Below are positions 52,684-64,000 of a stretch of DNA of 64,000 bases, piece after piece (the stretch's first letter is position 1; the number at the start of each line of letters is the position of its first letter). The notes under the pieces were generated by a model. That model saw only the letters and a program-made list of their open reading frames with translations, did no database searches and was not told where the DNA came from. A program made the translations under genes and the position numbers. This DNA is from Priapulus caudatus (Eukaryota > Priapulida > Priapulimorpha > Priapulimorphida > Priapulidae), in NCBI RefSeq assembly GCF_000485595.1, contig NW_014577084.1, forward strand, positions 479,124-543,123. The letters are read 5' to 3'.

Positions 52684-55600
52684 GTATGTATTAATGTACG
52701 CGTCTCTGCATTGGAGATGGTTGTTGACGTTACTTTTCAGTTTTGGGTTGGTGCCTTACGAGTAGCCTTCGTCAACTTGTTGTGCCCAAACGTTTGGAAT
52801 CTTGCACGAACTTTGGAAGTTTCAGCGCATACACGCAGCTTTGGGCAACCAATCTTGAGATGGGCAAACAGAGGTAAACAGAGCCTTGTGCAAAACATTA
52901 TGATTATTAGGAATTTGCAAATGTTATATCATAACTATTAAGGTCGTATTACCTCTCTTCATCAATGTGTTTGGGCACCTCTGTGATAAATTGTAAATGA
53001 TTATAGATTAAATAATTGGATAAGATTTAATATGAGATAATCTCTTCCTAGTTTGCACCACGCACACCACACACACTCGCTATGAGCGGTTGTTGAATCA
53101 CCAACTGTTTTCAGTTTGCCCAACTCTTGAGATTGGTCAGCCAAACTAGGGAATCCACAGTTTGGGCAGCAACAATCGCTGCACAATCTCGAGATTGTGC
53201 AGATTCCAAGTTTGGTACAACAGCTTACATAGCTTTTCTGTAGCTATAATATGACATTATGTAAGATACATATGATACATAAGATAAATATTTTAAGCTA
53301 TTCTTATTTGTATTTGTTTGCTTTGCATTAGTTGAATAAAATTACCCAGGTCTGCGTGAAACAAAAACAAAGTCCAAGATTACACATGCGCACGCACACA
53401 CGCACACGCAACACGCACACACAGTGACACACTCACACGCACACACACTCGCACACACAGTGAAACACTCACACGCACACCGACACTCACACGCGCGCAC
53501 ACGCACGCACGCACACGCCACAACCACACAGTGACACACTCACACGCACCCCGCGCACACAGTGACACACTAACACGCACACGCGCACAGCGCGCACACA
53601 CAAGGACACACAAACACGCAGGCGTGCACACGCCAACACAAGGACACGCAGTCGCGCAACGACGCACGCACGCACGACGCACAGGCAGTGACACACTCGG
53701 GCGCACACACAAACACGCACCGCACATGCACCACCACGCACACGCCACACGGTACACAGTGACACACTCACACGGTCACACACAAACACGCACTCGCACA
53801 CACATGCACACGCACACGTATACACAGTGACACACTCACACGCACACGCACACACAAGGACGCACGCGCGCACACGCACGTACACGCACACACAGTGACA
53901 CACTCACACGCACACATGCACGCGCGCACGCACACACACGCAGTTATAAAATAGTAGTTACCTGTCACGAAATGATCAGAACAAATAGTGGAGAATTTTG
54001 ACGGACTTCAGTGCATACCATTTACATTTACTCATTTACATTTATGTGGCAGTCAGCCACTTATGACTTATCATGCCTCTCTGGACTCTTATGTAATTTT
54101 GGCAGCTCAACATTTGTTTTTTTTTCATTGTGCAATATATATGATTGTGACAACCTACTACTACACAATTTTTTGGCATATATGCAAGGAAATTAGTATG
54201 CTTTTGGTTTGGAAATGGGGTATTGCGTGTGTAAGCTCATGGAGACAGGCTGTTGTTTTCACCGGCACAGCTGGTTACTAGGTTAAGAAAGTCCCGGATG
54301 TGGCAAAGTTCCCGGCTGTCCGCCCGCACCTATAGTATAGTCTAGATAATAGAGGGCAAACTGCATGCAGCGCCCCCCTTCGCACATTCAGGATACCACT
54401 GCCACAATGCTAGTACTATTTTTCAAATGGGCGGAGCTCCGGGGAAATCCAGCAAATGGCAATCCAACGGCCGCGAAGTCGCTACCGAACAAAACATTCG
54501 AAATTTCTATGATTTGCATGTTTGTTGGTGGACAAATTTAGATGTTTTAAGCTGAATACGTAAAAATACATCGAAGACAATGTTCTAGAATTAGGTATAT
54601 TGGCAAGCATCTGAAAAATTCATGATAAATATTAAATAAACACGTGAACTTAGTTTAGTAAACAGCGTAATGATTTGAAAGTAGTGAATGGGCGCACTAT
54701 TTCGTATCACTATTTTATCAAATTTCTCATAAAATAATGGTCGGATTTTTAATATCTTTGCAACTTTTATTAGTACAAATCTTATTACATAGGATACGAG
54801 TAACCTGGCTGCTGTAAAACTTGTGGTAAAAAAGCGTTACAAATTGTAACCGAAAATCTACTTGTGGCAGTGGTAGATTGAGCCAATGAGCGAGAGCGCC
54901 ATCTGTCGTGGAGTTTGAATAGAGGGTTCTGCGAATTTTAAAATTACCCACAATGCAACGCTGCCGGCCATGACGGTTCCAGAAACCAGTTCAGGCATGC
55001 AGAGATGTCAAGTTTGAGAAATGGTTGAGAGTGAGTCTCAGCGTTTGACGTAGCGACACCGGCCGATGGAGCGCAGCGACCTAGGGGGGGGGGGCAGGGT
55101 GTGGGAGGGGGTCTCCCCTTCCCACGGTATGGAGCTTTTCGAAATTTTAGGTTTGAAATGGTGCAATTTAGTGCATACCTATGCCTATGGTATGATTTAT
55201 TGCCTTTATAAATATAAGTTCTTACTCATTCACTTCAACGTCAACAGAAAAAAATCACACTCAAGTCAAGCTCCCAGTCGAGTCCCAGTGCAACATTTTC
55301 ATATCTACTGTAGATCTAGATCTACTAGGTTAGATCTAAACCTAGATAAACTTTAGAACTAGTACTAGAAACTAGTCTAGTAAAAGTGAAAGCTGAGAAT
55401 TGAAAAGTAAACAAAATACCTAAGTAACCTGCAAAGCCATCATCCACTGATCCAGGCGGGATATTGGATTCCAAATTTCCAAGAAGGCAAATAAAATGCG
55501 CGCCGTCTTTTTGAACACTTTCCACAACTTTACAGTGTGTATTTTGGCATTTATTCCTCAAAGTGCTAGCACTACTTGCGTTTCGTTTTGAAATGCTGTT

Positions 55601-58600
55601 GTGTACATGCGTGATGTCACCCGAAATGTAATAGGCTGCATTATAGCTGCCCATGTGTTTTGTCAACATTTCGGGTGACGTCACGCATGTACACAACAGC
55701 AATTCAAAACGAAACGCATGTAGTGCTAGCACTTTGAGGAATAAATGCATAAATACATGGTGTAAAGTTGTGGAAAGTGTTGAAAAAGATAGGTGAGATG
55801 TCCATGTAGATAAATAAGTGTTAAAAAGCCCGATCATTTTGTGTTTTGTTAGCCATTTTTTGTGGAAGCAGTGGGGAGCAGGTGCAGTTAGGAAAACTGG
55901 CATAGAATGTTCTATAGCCCTGCGGCAACTGTACGCGGGCTATAGTCCTAGAGCTACAACTTTGCCATCCAGTGGCAGTGATCCACTGCCACTGGCACTG
56001 CTACTGAAGAGAACTAGTAAAAAAAATTCTGTAAATGCTCTTCTCTTCTACATTTGGTGGTTCTACCTTTGTAAACCTTTGTTCTCTACATCTGCACTCG
56101 GTCACAATCTGTCAACAAAGTAGCTGAAATTGAAAAGGTCGATCTGCTGCAAAATTTGGGGGAAATCTGACAAGTGCAATAATACCCAGGCAAAAGTAGG
56201 ATAGCCAGCCAGCCAGCTTCACTAAAACGAAATGTAGGACTGTGGAGAATTACTCAATTATGGGCATAGCCATCAATCCTTCCTTCCTGCCCTTTAGGCG
56301 CGTAGGGCAGTGCCTATCTCCGTTTCCGTAACCCTGAGGCCCCGCACTGCTTTCACAGTAAAAGCTACAGTAGGGGGTTAGTCCACTGGTAGATCCATCA
56401 AAGCCATCGAGCCAGTTAACAATATTAAAGAGTTGGGAATTGACGTTTCTGATGACTTGTGATGAAACATCCATATTGAAAAAACGGTAGCAAAGGCTAA
56501 TAACATGTTAAACATTCTACATGGGATTCTAACATTTTAAATCCTGTGCTCAAGGCCACAGCATACAGGACACTTTTTGGAGTACAGCCAAGACTATCTG
56601 GGTCTCGTACTGGACTCCCGGATCGGAGGGCCGGTGTTTTGCCAATGTTACTGGCCCTCCAAATAATTTGCCGGCATATGCCAGTGGGCCGGTGCTAATT
56701 TCGCGCCCTGTATATATATATATATATAATTAAGCCTAAATTATCCTGATGTGTGTATATACACAACATAACATAGTGTATGGCGTACAAAAATTGATCA
56801 GGAATGACGTAATTGACGTAATATGATGATGTTGATACGTTCTTGCCAAGTTGCCAACCTATCCTTTGATGTATAGGCCTACTGACTGATGAAGCCATTT
56901 TTATTTATTGTATTATTGTATGTGACAGAAAACTTGGCGAACTTTCTAACAGCTGAAGCCAGGCTAGAACAATATCTTAAAGAATATCCACCAGTAGAAG
57001 GCAATGTTGGAAGGGCAAAGACACAACTGTCAGAACCTAGGAAACTCCTATTAGATGTGCTTAAAGGACAGGCCAAAGTAAGTGTGTTCATGGAGAAGAA
57101 TATTTGTGTTTGGGTTGGTGTGAACCAAATCTTTTATCATTGCCAAATTTTTGCATGAATTTTCAGTGGTAATGCTTAGTACCGCAATATGTATGATTTA
57201 AATAGTATTAGGGCATGAGACGTATTGGTACAGTGAGGAACCAGTCAATATTGTCAAAAAAGTCATGCATATTAAAAAGAACCAATGTTTCTTTTCAATA
57301 AGCAGCTGTTACACAGTCACAAATTAGACTTCAATGATGTGATATGTAATGTAAGTAATATGTTCCTTATGATTTCTTCAATAGCCAAACATTTGGGTTG
57401 ACTGCAACCTTCTGCTGGCAAAAGTAAGTTATGCGATGGGTCTGTATGAAGATGCACTGTCCTATTATGAGAAAATTGGCTTAGAAGACCTAACTGTTGA
57501 AGTTCTTCACCAAAGATTCCTGAAGCTTCTTGCAGAGGCATATGCAATTAAAGGTACCTTAAAAAAATATGGTAGAATTAGAGCATTGTATAAATAATGA
57601 GCATGATCTTATAAATTAATGACATGGTTCTAATTGTAACTACATGAAAATTGCCTTTTACCCGCAAGTTATTAGTGAAGAATTAATGTGTGTCACGAAG
57701 CAAACAATAAAGTAATTATTAATTGCATAATTGAAAATATATCACTCCTATAAATTAACACTCACCTAGGCATGCAAATAATTGTATTGCATTGTCTTCT
57801 ATCTATCAAAACATATCACCTTACTACTCTGTGTATTGGGTGAATATTTTAACCATATGCACCTTCTATAACAGCACATCTATCTTTGATTATAAAGATA
57901 CAATGAAGTACTTGACGCTTCAAATGCTTCTCTTGCTCTCTAGCCTTCTCCCTAGAGAAAATCCCCGTTAAAACGACGAGTAAGTACAAGCGGGTCGAGC
58001 GGGCACATGGCATAGCCGCCTGTCTGGAGAAGTGTGGTGATCTGGCACTGCTGTATGTACAAGACACGGAGAGGCTATTTGGCTCCTCTGGCACGATTAA
58101 TAGCAACCCTGCAGAAGCCAGCGACAACATTGACGAGTTGTTGGGCAGTGCCATCCAGAGGGCGCCGCTGTTTCACATCAAACATGGGTATGCTGTGTTG
58201 ATATCGTCTGTGGGGTGTGCTCAGTTTTTTTTTTACACATTTTAGACTTTGTACACATTTTTAGACATGTACGAGTACAGCCACGTATAGGTCATGATGT
58301 CGGATCGGTACATTACTTCTGAGTTAGTGGAAGTATTTAGTCTTTCATAATCACAGGAAGATTTCCAGCATCTCTTAGCTCATCTGATCTAATGTGTAAA
58401 ATGGCATTAGTGTCAGTCTGTATAGGTCATAAAGCAACGCAATCCCAAACATCTACACCTATCATGCTGATATTCTGCATTTAAGGTTTTACCAGCACCA
58501 TTTATAAATGTACTATATTTAATCATTCACTCGTGTAAAAGAAGTTTGTGATAATTACATGTACTGTATATAGGGAGCTTTCGCGTGGTATTGGCCAGTA

Positions 58601-61600
58601 CAGAAGAATTCTACGCTCGGTGGAGGCTAGATCAACGCAGAATTTACGCCAAGTTCTTGCAGTGCAACTTGCTGAGGTGAGAGAGAGGGGAAGGAAGGGG
58701 AGAGGTAGGCTGCATGAGAGAGTGAGTGAGGGAGAGGAAAGAGAGAGAGGGAGGGAGAGAGCAAGATAGTGAGAGAAGAGAGAGAGAGAGAGTGTGACAC
58801 ATCAAATGGAGTAAGAGAATTGTGTTTGTTGAATAACACTAACTTGTGTTTGTGTCTATATTTCGATTTGTGTTGAGCTTTTGAACCATAGTTGATATTG
58901 TAGACTAATATTGCATTTGCTATAATGTTACATGTAGAATTGTATTGCAGGTGCTATTGAGAGGTGTATCAGAATGCAGCTACAATGAAATCATGGAGGA
59001 GGTAACATCTCACGAAAGGAGTAGGGGCCTAACTATCACACAAAAGGATGGCACTGAAGTGACCCTTAAACCACAGGAGTATAAAGGGCAAGGGTGAGAT
59101 TTCCGTTTACCCATACCTCAGTTTACTCATACTTTGAAAATAGAAAGACATAACCTCTTTGCTAATATAGAAAAAAACGTTCCTTTGTTTATACCATATG
59201 ATGGGGCCAGGCTATTATAGACACAATGGCTATTATAATGGATGAGTGCGTACCTATTCTGTCTTGCAAATAGTTGTTGCTACTACGTACGATGGGAGCT
59301 TCCATCTTTAATCTTAAGACACTTAAACGTACGCGCCATCTCGTGGCAACTTTCTTAACGACCCCAACGAACATTCCTTCGAGAAGGTTCCTGATACCAT
59401 CTCTGTCTGTGCCTTCCACTGTTTCGGCGCATATGTGAACACATTTGGGACTAACAGGGTTTACTAGAATCCCACCACTCCACCACGGAGTCACCGCAGT
59501 AGACGTGAGATGAGCGCTGTCGCTCCGCGGCACTTGTTATGGTTAAATTGCTGCATTATACTTCTTATTTTACTATATTGTTTGATGTGAACATACACTC
59601 GTGACTCATACATAGCCCATAGCAAGCAATTAATGTTAGGAACACTAATATCAAATCGTCCAGGTTTTTTGGATTTTTAACTAGTTGAGAAGCAATCTTA
59701 TCAGGTAAGAATTTGACGATACGTTTAGTCCCGTTAGTTCTTACTTGTAATGTAAAAAAATGGCAACAAAATTTTAACAAATTTTACCATAGAAAATTCG
59801 TGATGTAGTCAATTTAACCTGAAGAATGGAACTAGTACTGTTTACCTATTTAATAGTCACCTAAATTGGCTCTTGGTACTAGTCGATGTTGATAAATAAC
59901 TTTTGGGACAATCGCTTGTGGATGCTCTAAATAGTTATAATTTTTAAGGTTTGTGTTAAACTGAAAGGATCAGTTCTCTATTGAGACATGTGTAGTAAAG
60001 TCGTTGTAGTAATAGCACTAGTCTTGGCTACAGCAGTGGGCCCCCAGATAAGTAACGGCCTTCATGCAGAATTTCATTGAAGTTACTCTCTACTAGATCA
60101 TGTCCACTTACTAATTTATTTAGTTCATCCACTGGAATTATATGTTATCTTATAAGACATGGTGTTACTGTAGTGTGCACACAAGCCACGTCTGCAAAAA
60201 ATATTCATCTATGAATAGTTATTTGTTTAAAGTCCAACATAAATCCAATTCAGATTTTTTTAAATCAAATTGAAAATTGAAACAAGTCTAATTGCCAATT
60301 TTAGAATTTTCCAGCCAGACACAGGAGAAGAAGAAGCGTTGCTTTTGCTCCTGATAGCTGAAGTGATGGTAAGTGGCACATTTATACTACCATACTAATG
60401 ATCAGTTTGTAGGCTTTGTGGAATGTTAACTAATATCAACATGTAGGTTTGATTTTCATTAAATATATACTTAACAGCTATTTATGTTTGATTCATTCAT
60501 ATTGATATTTTTTGGCTCTCGAGAGATAAAGCCAATATGATGGCAATATTTTCTATCCACACATACATACGTATTTCAAATCCTAAAGGTACACTGACCA
60601 ATGCTGACCAGCTATCCTTTGTCCAGGTCTTTTAGTTACACTTTATTTATATCACATATCTTTTATCCAGTTACATTCATAGAGCCACAATGACCTATGG
60701 CGCATGTAAATACTAATTATGTCACGTATTCTTTATCCAGTTATGAGGTTTGTTGAGAGACATTGGCTGATGTTGCAGGCTAACAGGGAAGCTGTACTCA
60801 CCCGTGCGCCGGACTATCAGAAGCAGCGGGTGCAGTCGCTGAAGAATTGTCAGGTCATCTACGACCTGCTGACTATGATTCTTGTCAGGCGTGCGCAGTA
60901 CAGTATGCTGTGTGAGGTAAACACAACCCTAACTATTCTCCACCACCGCACGTTGCCTTGAGGCTATATATCTATGCTTGACATTTATCGCATTCTTGAA
61001 TAGACTTTGATGTAGCGTTGACCATGATTGCCTAAAAGCACTAATGGTTTTCTTGCCGTGGTTTCTCCCCAAGAGGTCACTGCTTTTTTCTAGTAAAAAA
61101 GCCCATGCCATGATTACCTTGAAAGAAAACTTGCCTGCTGATTGTTGACATACGTAGAGATGATGAGGTACACGCGTGTTTGTTGTTTTTCAGACGTTTG
61201 AGCGAGCCATGAAGTTCTCGTTTGAAGATTTTCACATTTGGTTTCAGTTCGCACTGGCTCTCATTTGTTCAGGAAAGGTAATAACATTTCTATAATTGTT
61301 ACATTGTGGTGTAGTGACATAGGGGAAAGATATAGTCGTTATACCTTTCGAAATTTGTTAAACCATTACACAGTTTGAAAAGATGCTCATACGCAATTAT
61401 TGTCTAGTTATTTTGTCATTAAATTCAAGTCTAAATGTTCATGTCCACGTGCACGAACATTTGATATGTTATGTGTACACGAACAAAACCATGTTAGCCT
61501 ACAAAGGAAGGTTTGTCATGACGTTTCATATCTGTTTAAACAATTATCATGCACTTTTGCAGTACAAGAGGGCACTGCATGTGTTGAAGGAATGTATGAA

Positions 61601-63462
61601 CATCAACCCTTCTGAACCAGTCATACCTTTGCTTGCTGCAAAAATTTGCCTTGAACAGTTATATAAGGTAGGTTTGGCATCATATTGCTCATAGTGTGGT
61701 CAGTAACAATAGTATATGCATCAGCATTGCAGGTATCTCTGACCACTAGCCTGTATCAGCTGTGGTAATAAAATTGTGAAAACTTACAGATGGTACACTA
61801 CTACAAGCATTAGTTACTTTTTAAGATGAGTATGTATTAAAACGATCATTTCTGAAATAAATCGATAAAATAAATCAATTTAGACAAATTTAGACCCACC
61901 TACCAGTGTACTTATTACTGATTACATCAGCATAAAAGTTATGAGTTCCTGCAGTTATAGGCTATAAAACATGAAGTGTGTATGAATGAGCATGAGAAAT
62001 CCTTGCTCTAACAACCGTTTCGTACATACTTGAAGTTAGATGATGGAATCCGCTTTGCGCACCAAGTGATCAGCGTGGGAGAAAATCACGATCTGTGCTA
62101 TAAAGGCTATCTTATGCTAGGCATCAGCTACAGTCTGAAATCAGATGAGGCACACATACAATCTGACCGACAGCAGTTCCAAAAGAAAGCACTAGATTCG
62201 TTTTACAGGTAGTACGTGTTTCTTCATATGTATATTAAGGTTTAACGTGGTCATTTGTAAAATCTAACAATATTAATTCTGTAGGTAGAAAAATTTACTT
62301 TTGGCATTTAAAATTTTAATAATAAGTTTTATTGATATACATATGCTGTTTGATACAGTTGCTATGTAATCAGTATGCATAATTAAGTCATGATATATAT
62401 ATATATGTCAAGAGCTAATAATACCTAGAGTGTACAACGGAAAAACGGGAAAATAGTGCTATTTCACGACATGATTATTCTACTTTGCCTGCGAGTCTAG
62501 AATAATTTTATGGTACTGCATTAAGCAGAATTCTTTGCTCTCTAAAACAAGACCAACCGCTTGTCAAATAGAAACTCCTAGCGAGATATTGCTCCTAAAA
62601 CCTCCCCCCAACAGGCATCCACACCGCCTCGAATCCAACATCCAGTCAGAACAACCTACACGCCTCTAAGCGTATGCTTCGTTAAACGTTCGTTTTTCCG
62701 CCAATAACGTTATGAAGAACGCAATTTCGGGGCATCGCCTAGCCTTATCTCCCATTAATCTTTCTACAACGCTAAGCCCGTCCATGATGGAGCCCCGCAA
62801 TGTGTTCTTAATAAGTTTTTACAACGAAGCCAGTTACCTCAGTTGATAAGATACAAAATTTGGCAATCTGACACTCAATATCAAAAATCGCTCCCCAAGT
62901 GTGACGGAAACCGAATAGCTCGAAATGCTAAGGCGTGTAGTTGCTGACTGATGTGATCGAGGCGCTGTGAGGCCTGTGGAGGGAGTGTTTATACCCGAGC
63001 CCAATAACATCCAGCCTGAACGATAATCGTATTCGAACCAAAGCCGGTTGTCTGTTTAGAGACAAGAATTCTGCTTAAAATGCAGTAACCATAAAAATTA
63101 TTCTAGAATCGCAAAAGCAACATGAAATAACATGTCGTAAAATAGCACTATTTCCCGTTTTTCGTTTGTTCACTCTAGTATATTAGCTTCTTGGATATAA
63201 GTGTGCAGGATATTTTCGGAAAGTTCATGTAACTCCACTGATGAATTTTTTAAAAATAACATAATTCGTAAGTTTTAGCGTAAGTCCAAAATAAAGTGCT
63301 AGGAGATTTGATACTAAATATCTTTTGTGTATATTTGTCAGAGCACTAGGCCATCTAGATCCAGACTACCCACTCTGTGATTCTATATTGCCTTCAGCCA
63401 TGCTATATCCCGGCAGGTTCCATCTACAACTTGAACCATCGTCAAGAAGGCCTAGATCTCCT
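52548..63462 (+). CDS. TTC7: TTC7-family protein, 12 exons seen, 3' end beyond window
   Basis: Exons: 52548-52683, 56929-57077, 57385-57553, 57956-58187, 58574-58676, 58951-59093, 60305-60368, 60779-60916, 61194-61277, 61563-61667, 62036-62208, 63342-63462. Their phases agree throughout. Segments such as ARLEQYLKEYP, RSVEARSTQNLRQ, GEEEALLLLLIAEVM, CQVIYDLLTMILVRR and ALHVLKECMNINP match TTC7A/TTC7B in order. TTC7 is a helical, TPR-bearing scaffold that joins EFR3 and FAM126 to hold PI4KA at the plasma membrane for PI4P synthesis. About half of the protein is here; the C-terminal TPRs lie to the right. Exon 12 has two apparent frameshifts. I cannot tell whether it is the single invertebrate TTC7 or an A/B-type copy. 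Confidence 0.93.
53385..53945. repeat. CA-rich minisatellite
   Basis: CACACACGCA-type repeats broken regularly by ACAGTGACACACTCACACG, which returns at least six times. Both strands are open for long stretches because of the repeat. Confidence 0.95.
55513..55790. mobile_element. Foldback element with arms of about 110 bp
   Basis: GAACACTTTCCACAACTTTAC and the phrases CAAAGTGCTAGCACTA and TGTTGTGTACATGCGTGATG return in inverse order after a spacer near 55625-55665. The arms are nearly identical. Target duplication not identified. Confidence 0.8.
59094..60304. other. TTC7 intron with dispersed repeat
   Basis: The stretch 59227-59545 is an inverted copy of 43915-44180 (for example GTGCCGCGGAGCGACAGCGC on the other strand there). 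No exon was recognised in the rest. Confidence 0.75.
62425..63183. mobile_element. Inverted-repeat element in TTC7 intron 11
   Basis: CTAGAGTGTACAACGGAAAA (62428) and its inverted counterpart ending TTGTTCACTCTAG (63178) bound a 750-bp element. The arms stay alike for about 110 bp, including AAATAGTGCTATTT and TCTAGAATAATTTT. No coding sequence and no clear target duplication. Confidence 0.8.
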
Positions 63463-64000
63463 GTAAGTGAACACAAACACTCGCTTCAACTTCTTGCCAA
63501 ATCTGCTCTCTTGCAAACAACAAACCGTAAGCATGCAAAGAATCAATTGACCTGCCCTCAACAACTACCCAGTATATCAAGTGAGCTATCTGCATTTAGC
63601 GAATTCTAGGACATCTGCAGAACCAATTTAAAGTTACGAAAGAAACCTGTTGAGGTAACCTTAGAATAGCAGGGCCAAGCTTTAATGCCCTTCAACCAAG
63701 ACTCCGTATTATAACTGTTCTATAAACTTTGCATAACATATTATTTCGACAGTTTGGTGGCGGGCACTTTGAAGTGAAACGGTCGAAGACGTCCAAGAAA
63801 AAAATTCCAAAATTAACATTGAATGTTCAAAATATGCGCGATGAATGTATAAATCCCTATCGATGCCAATGTTTTTTGTCATGAAAATGATGTTACTGAG
63901 AGGTGGATATGTCTTTTTACAGCCTACTGGTTTGTAAAGTGAGCTAACAGACTATCCATCGGCAACTGTATGAACGCCGTTCTTCACCTGTAAAACAAGA
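63463..64000. other. TTC7 intron 12 or later, no exon recognised
   Basis: After the strong donor GTAAGT at 63463 no further TTC7 exon could be identified before the window ends. Confidence 0.5.

Larger units (their letters stand above)
52684..56928. other. TTC7 intron 1, repeat-rich
   Basis: A 4.2-kb intron with a CA-rich array (53385-53945), a G-rich stretch at 55085-55130 and a large foldback at 55513-55790. No coding exon was found; open frames across the CA array are artefacts. Confidence 0.65.

Noticed and set aside
53342-53968. Cysteine/valine-rich open frames
   Set aside because: Produced by the CA-rich minisatellite; not related to the cysteine-rich inhibitor domains, whose cysteines have fixed spacing.

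Overview
The window is nuclear DNA from an animal, most likely a marine invertebrate; the exact group cannot be fixed from sequence alone. The evidence is spliced genes with GT-AG introns, a ubiquitin-S27a fusion gene, a TTC7-family gene, vertebrate-type TTAGGG repeats and many DNA transposons. There is no operon structure, and no tRNA, rRNA or CRISPR array was seen. One 10-N assembly gap lies at 44396-44405 and one N at 512.

Region 1 (about 3.0-37.3 kb, minus strand) is one very large, apparently uncharacterised, secreted multidomain protease-inhibitor gene. It starts with a TATA box (37.45 kb) and a signal-peptide exon (37.3 kb), then runs leftwards through about 36 exons, nearly all flanked by phase-1 introns. 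In transcription order the domains are: a truncated Kazal, five Kazals, WAP, thyroglobulin type-1 (TY), antistasin-like units including seven in series, two Kunitz, WAP, TY, antistasin, WAP, lustrin-type, Kazal, Kunitz, WAP, lustrin-type, three Kazals, Kunitz (broken), WAP, lustrin-type, Kunitz (broken), lustrin-type, two Kunitz and a truncated lustrin-type domain. The coding sequence seen is about 6.5 kb, roughly 2,150 residues. Two multi-domain modules are each present twice, and several single exons are recent tandem copies. Predicted P1 (specificity) residues differ between near-identical copies. The last 3 kb at the left edge look poorly assembled, and the 3' end of the gene is not visible.

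Region 2 (37.5-48.8 kb) is gene-free and transposon-rich. It holds LTR-like sequences, TTAA-flanked inverted-repeat elements, nested palindromes and a false-duplication-like structure around the N gap.

Region 3 (48.8-64 kb) holds two housekeeping genes in divergent orientation. RPS27A (ubiquitin-ribosomal protein S27a fusion, minus strand, complete, 156 aa) has an unusual cysteine at ubiquitin position 22. A TTC7-family gene (plus strand, 12 exons seen, continuing past the right edge) encodes a subunit of the plasma-membrane PI4KA complex; its last visible exon carries two apparent frameshifts.

Mobile DNA is abundant in introns: a small element family with 9-bp target duplications and TTAGGG-like cores (three copies), two Helitron-like ends with GATGG minisatellites, a hAT element with a decayed transposase C-terminus, and several TTAA-flanked MITEs.
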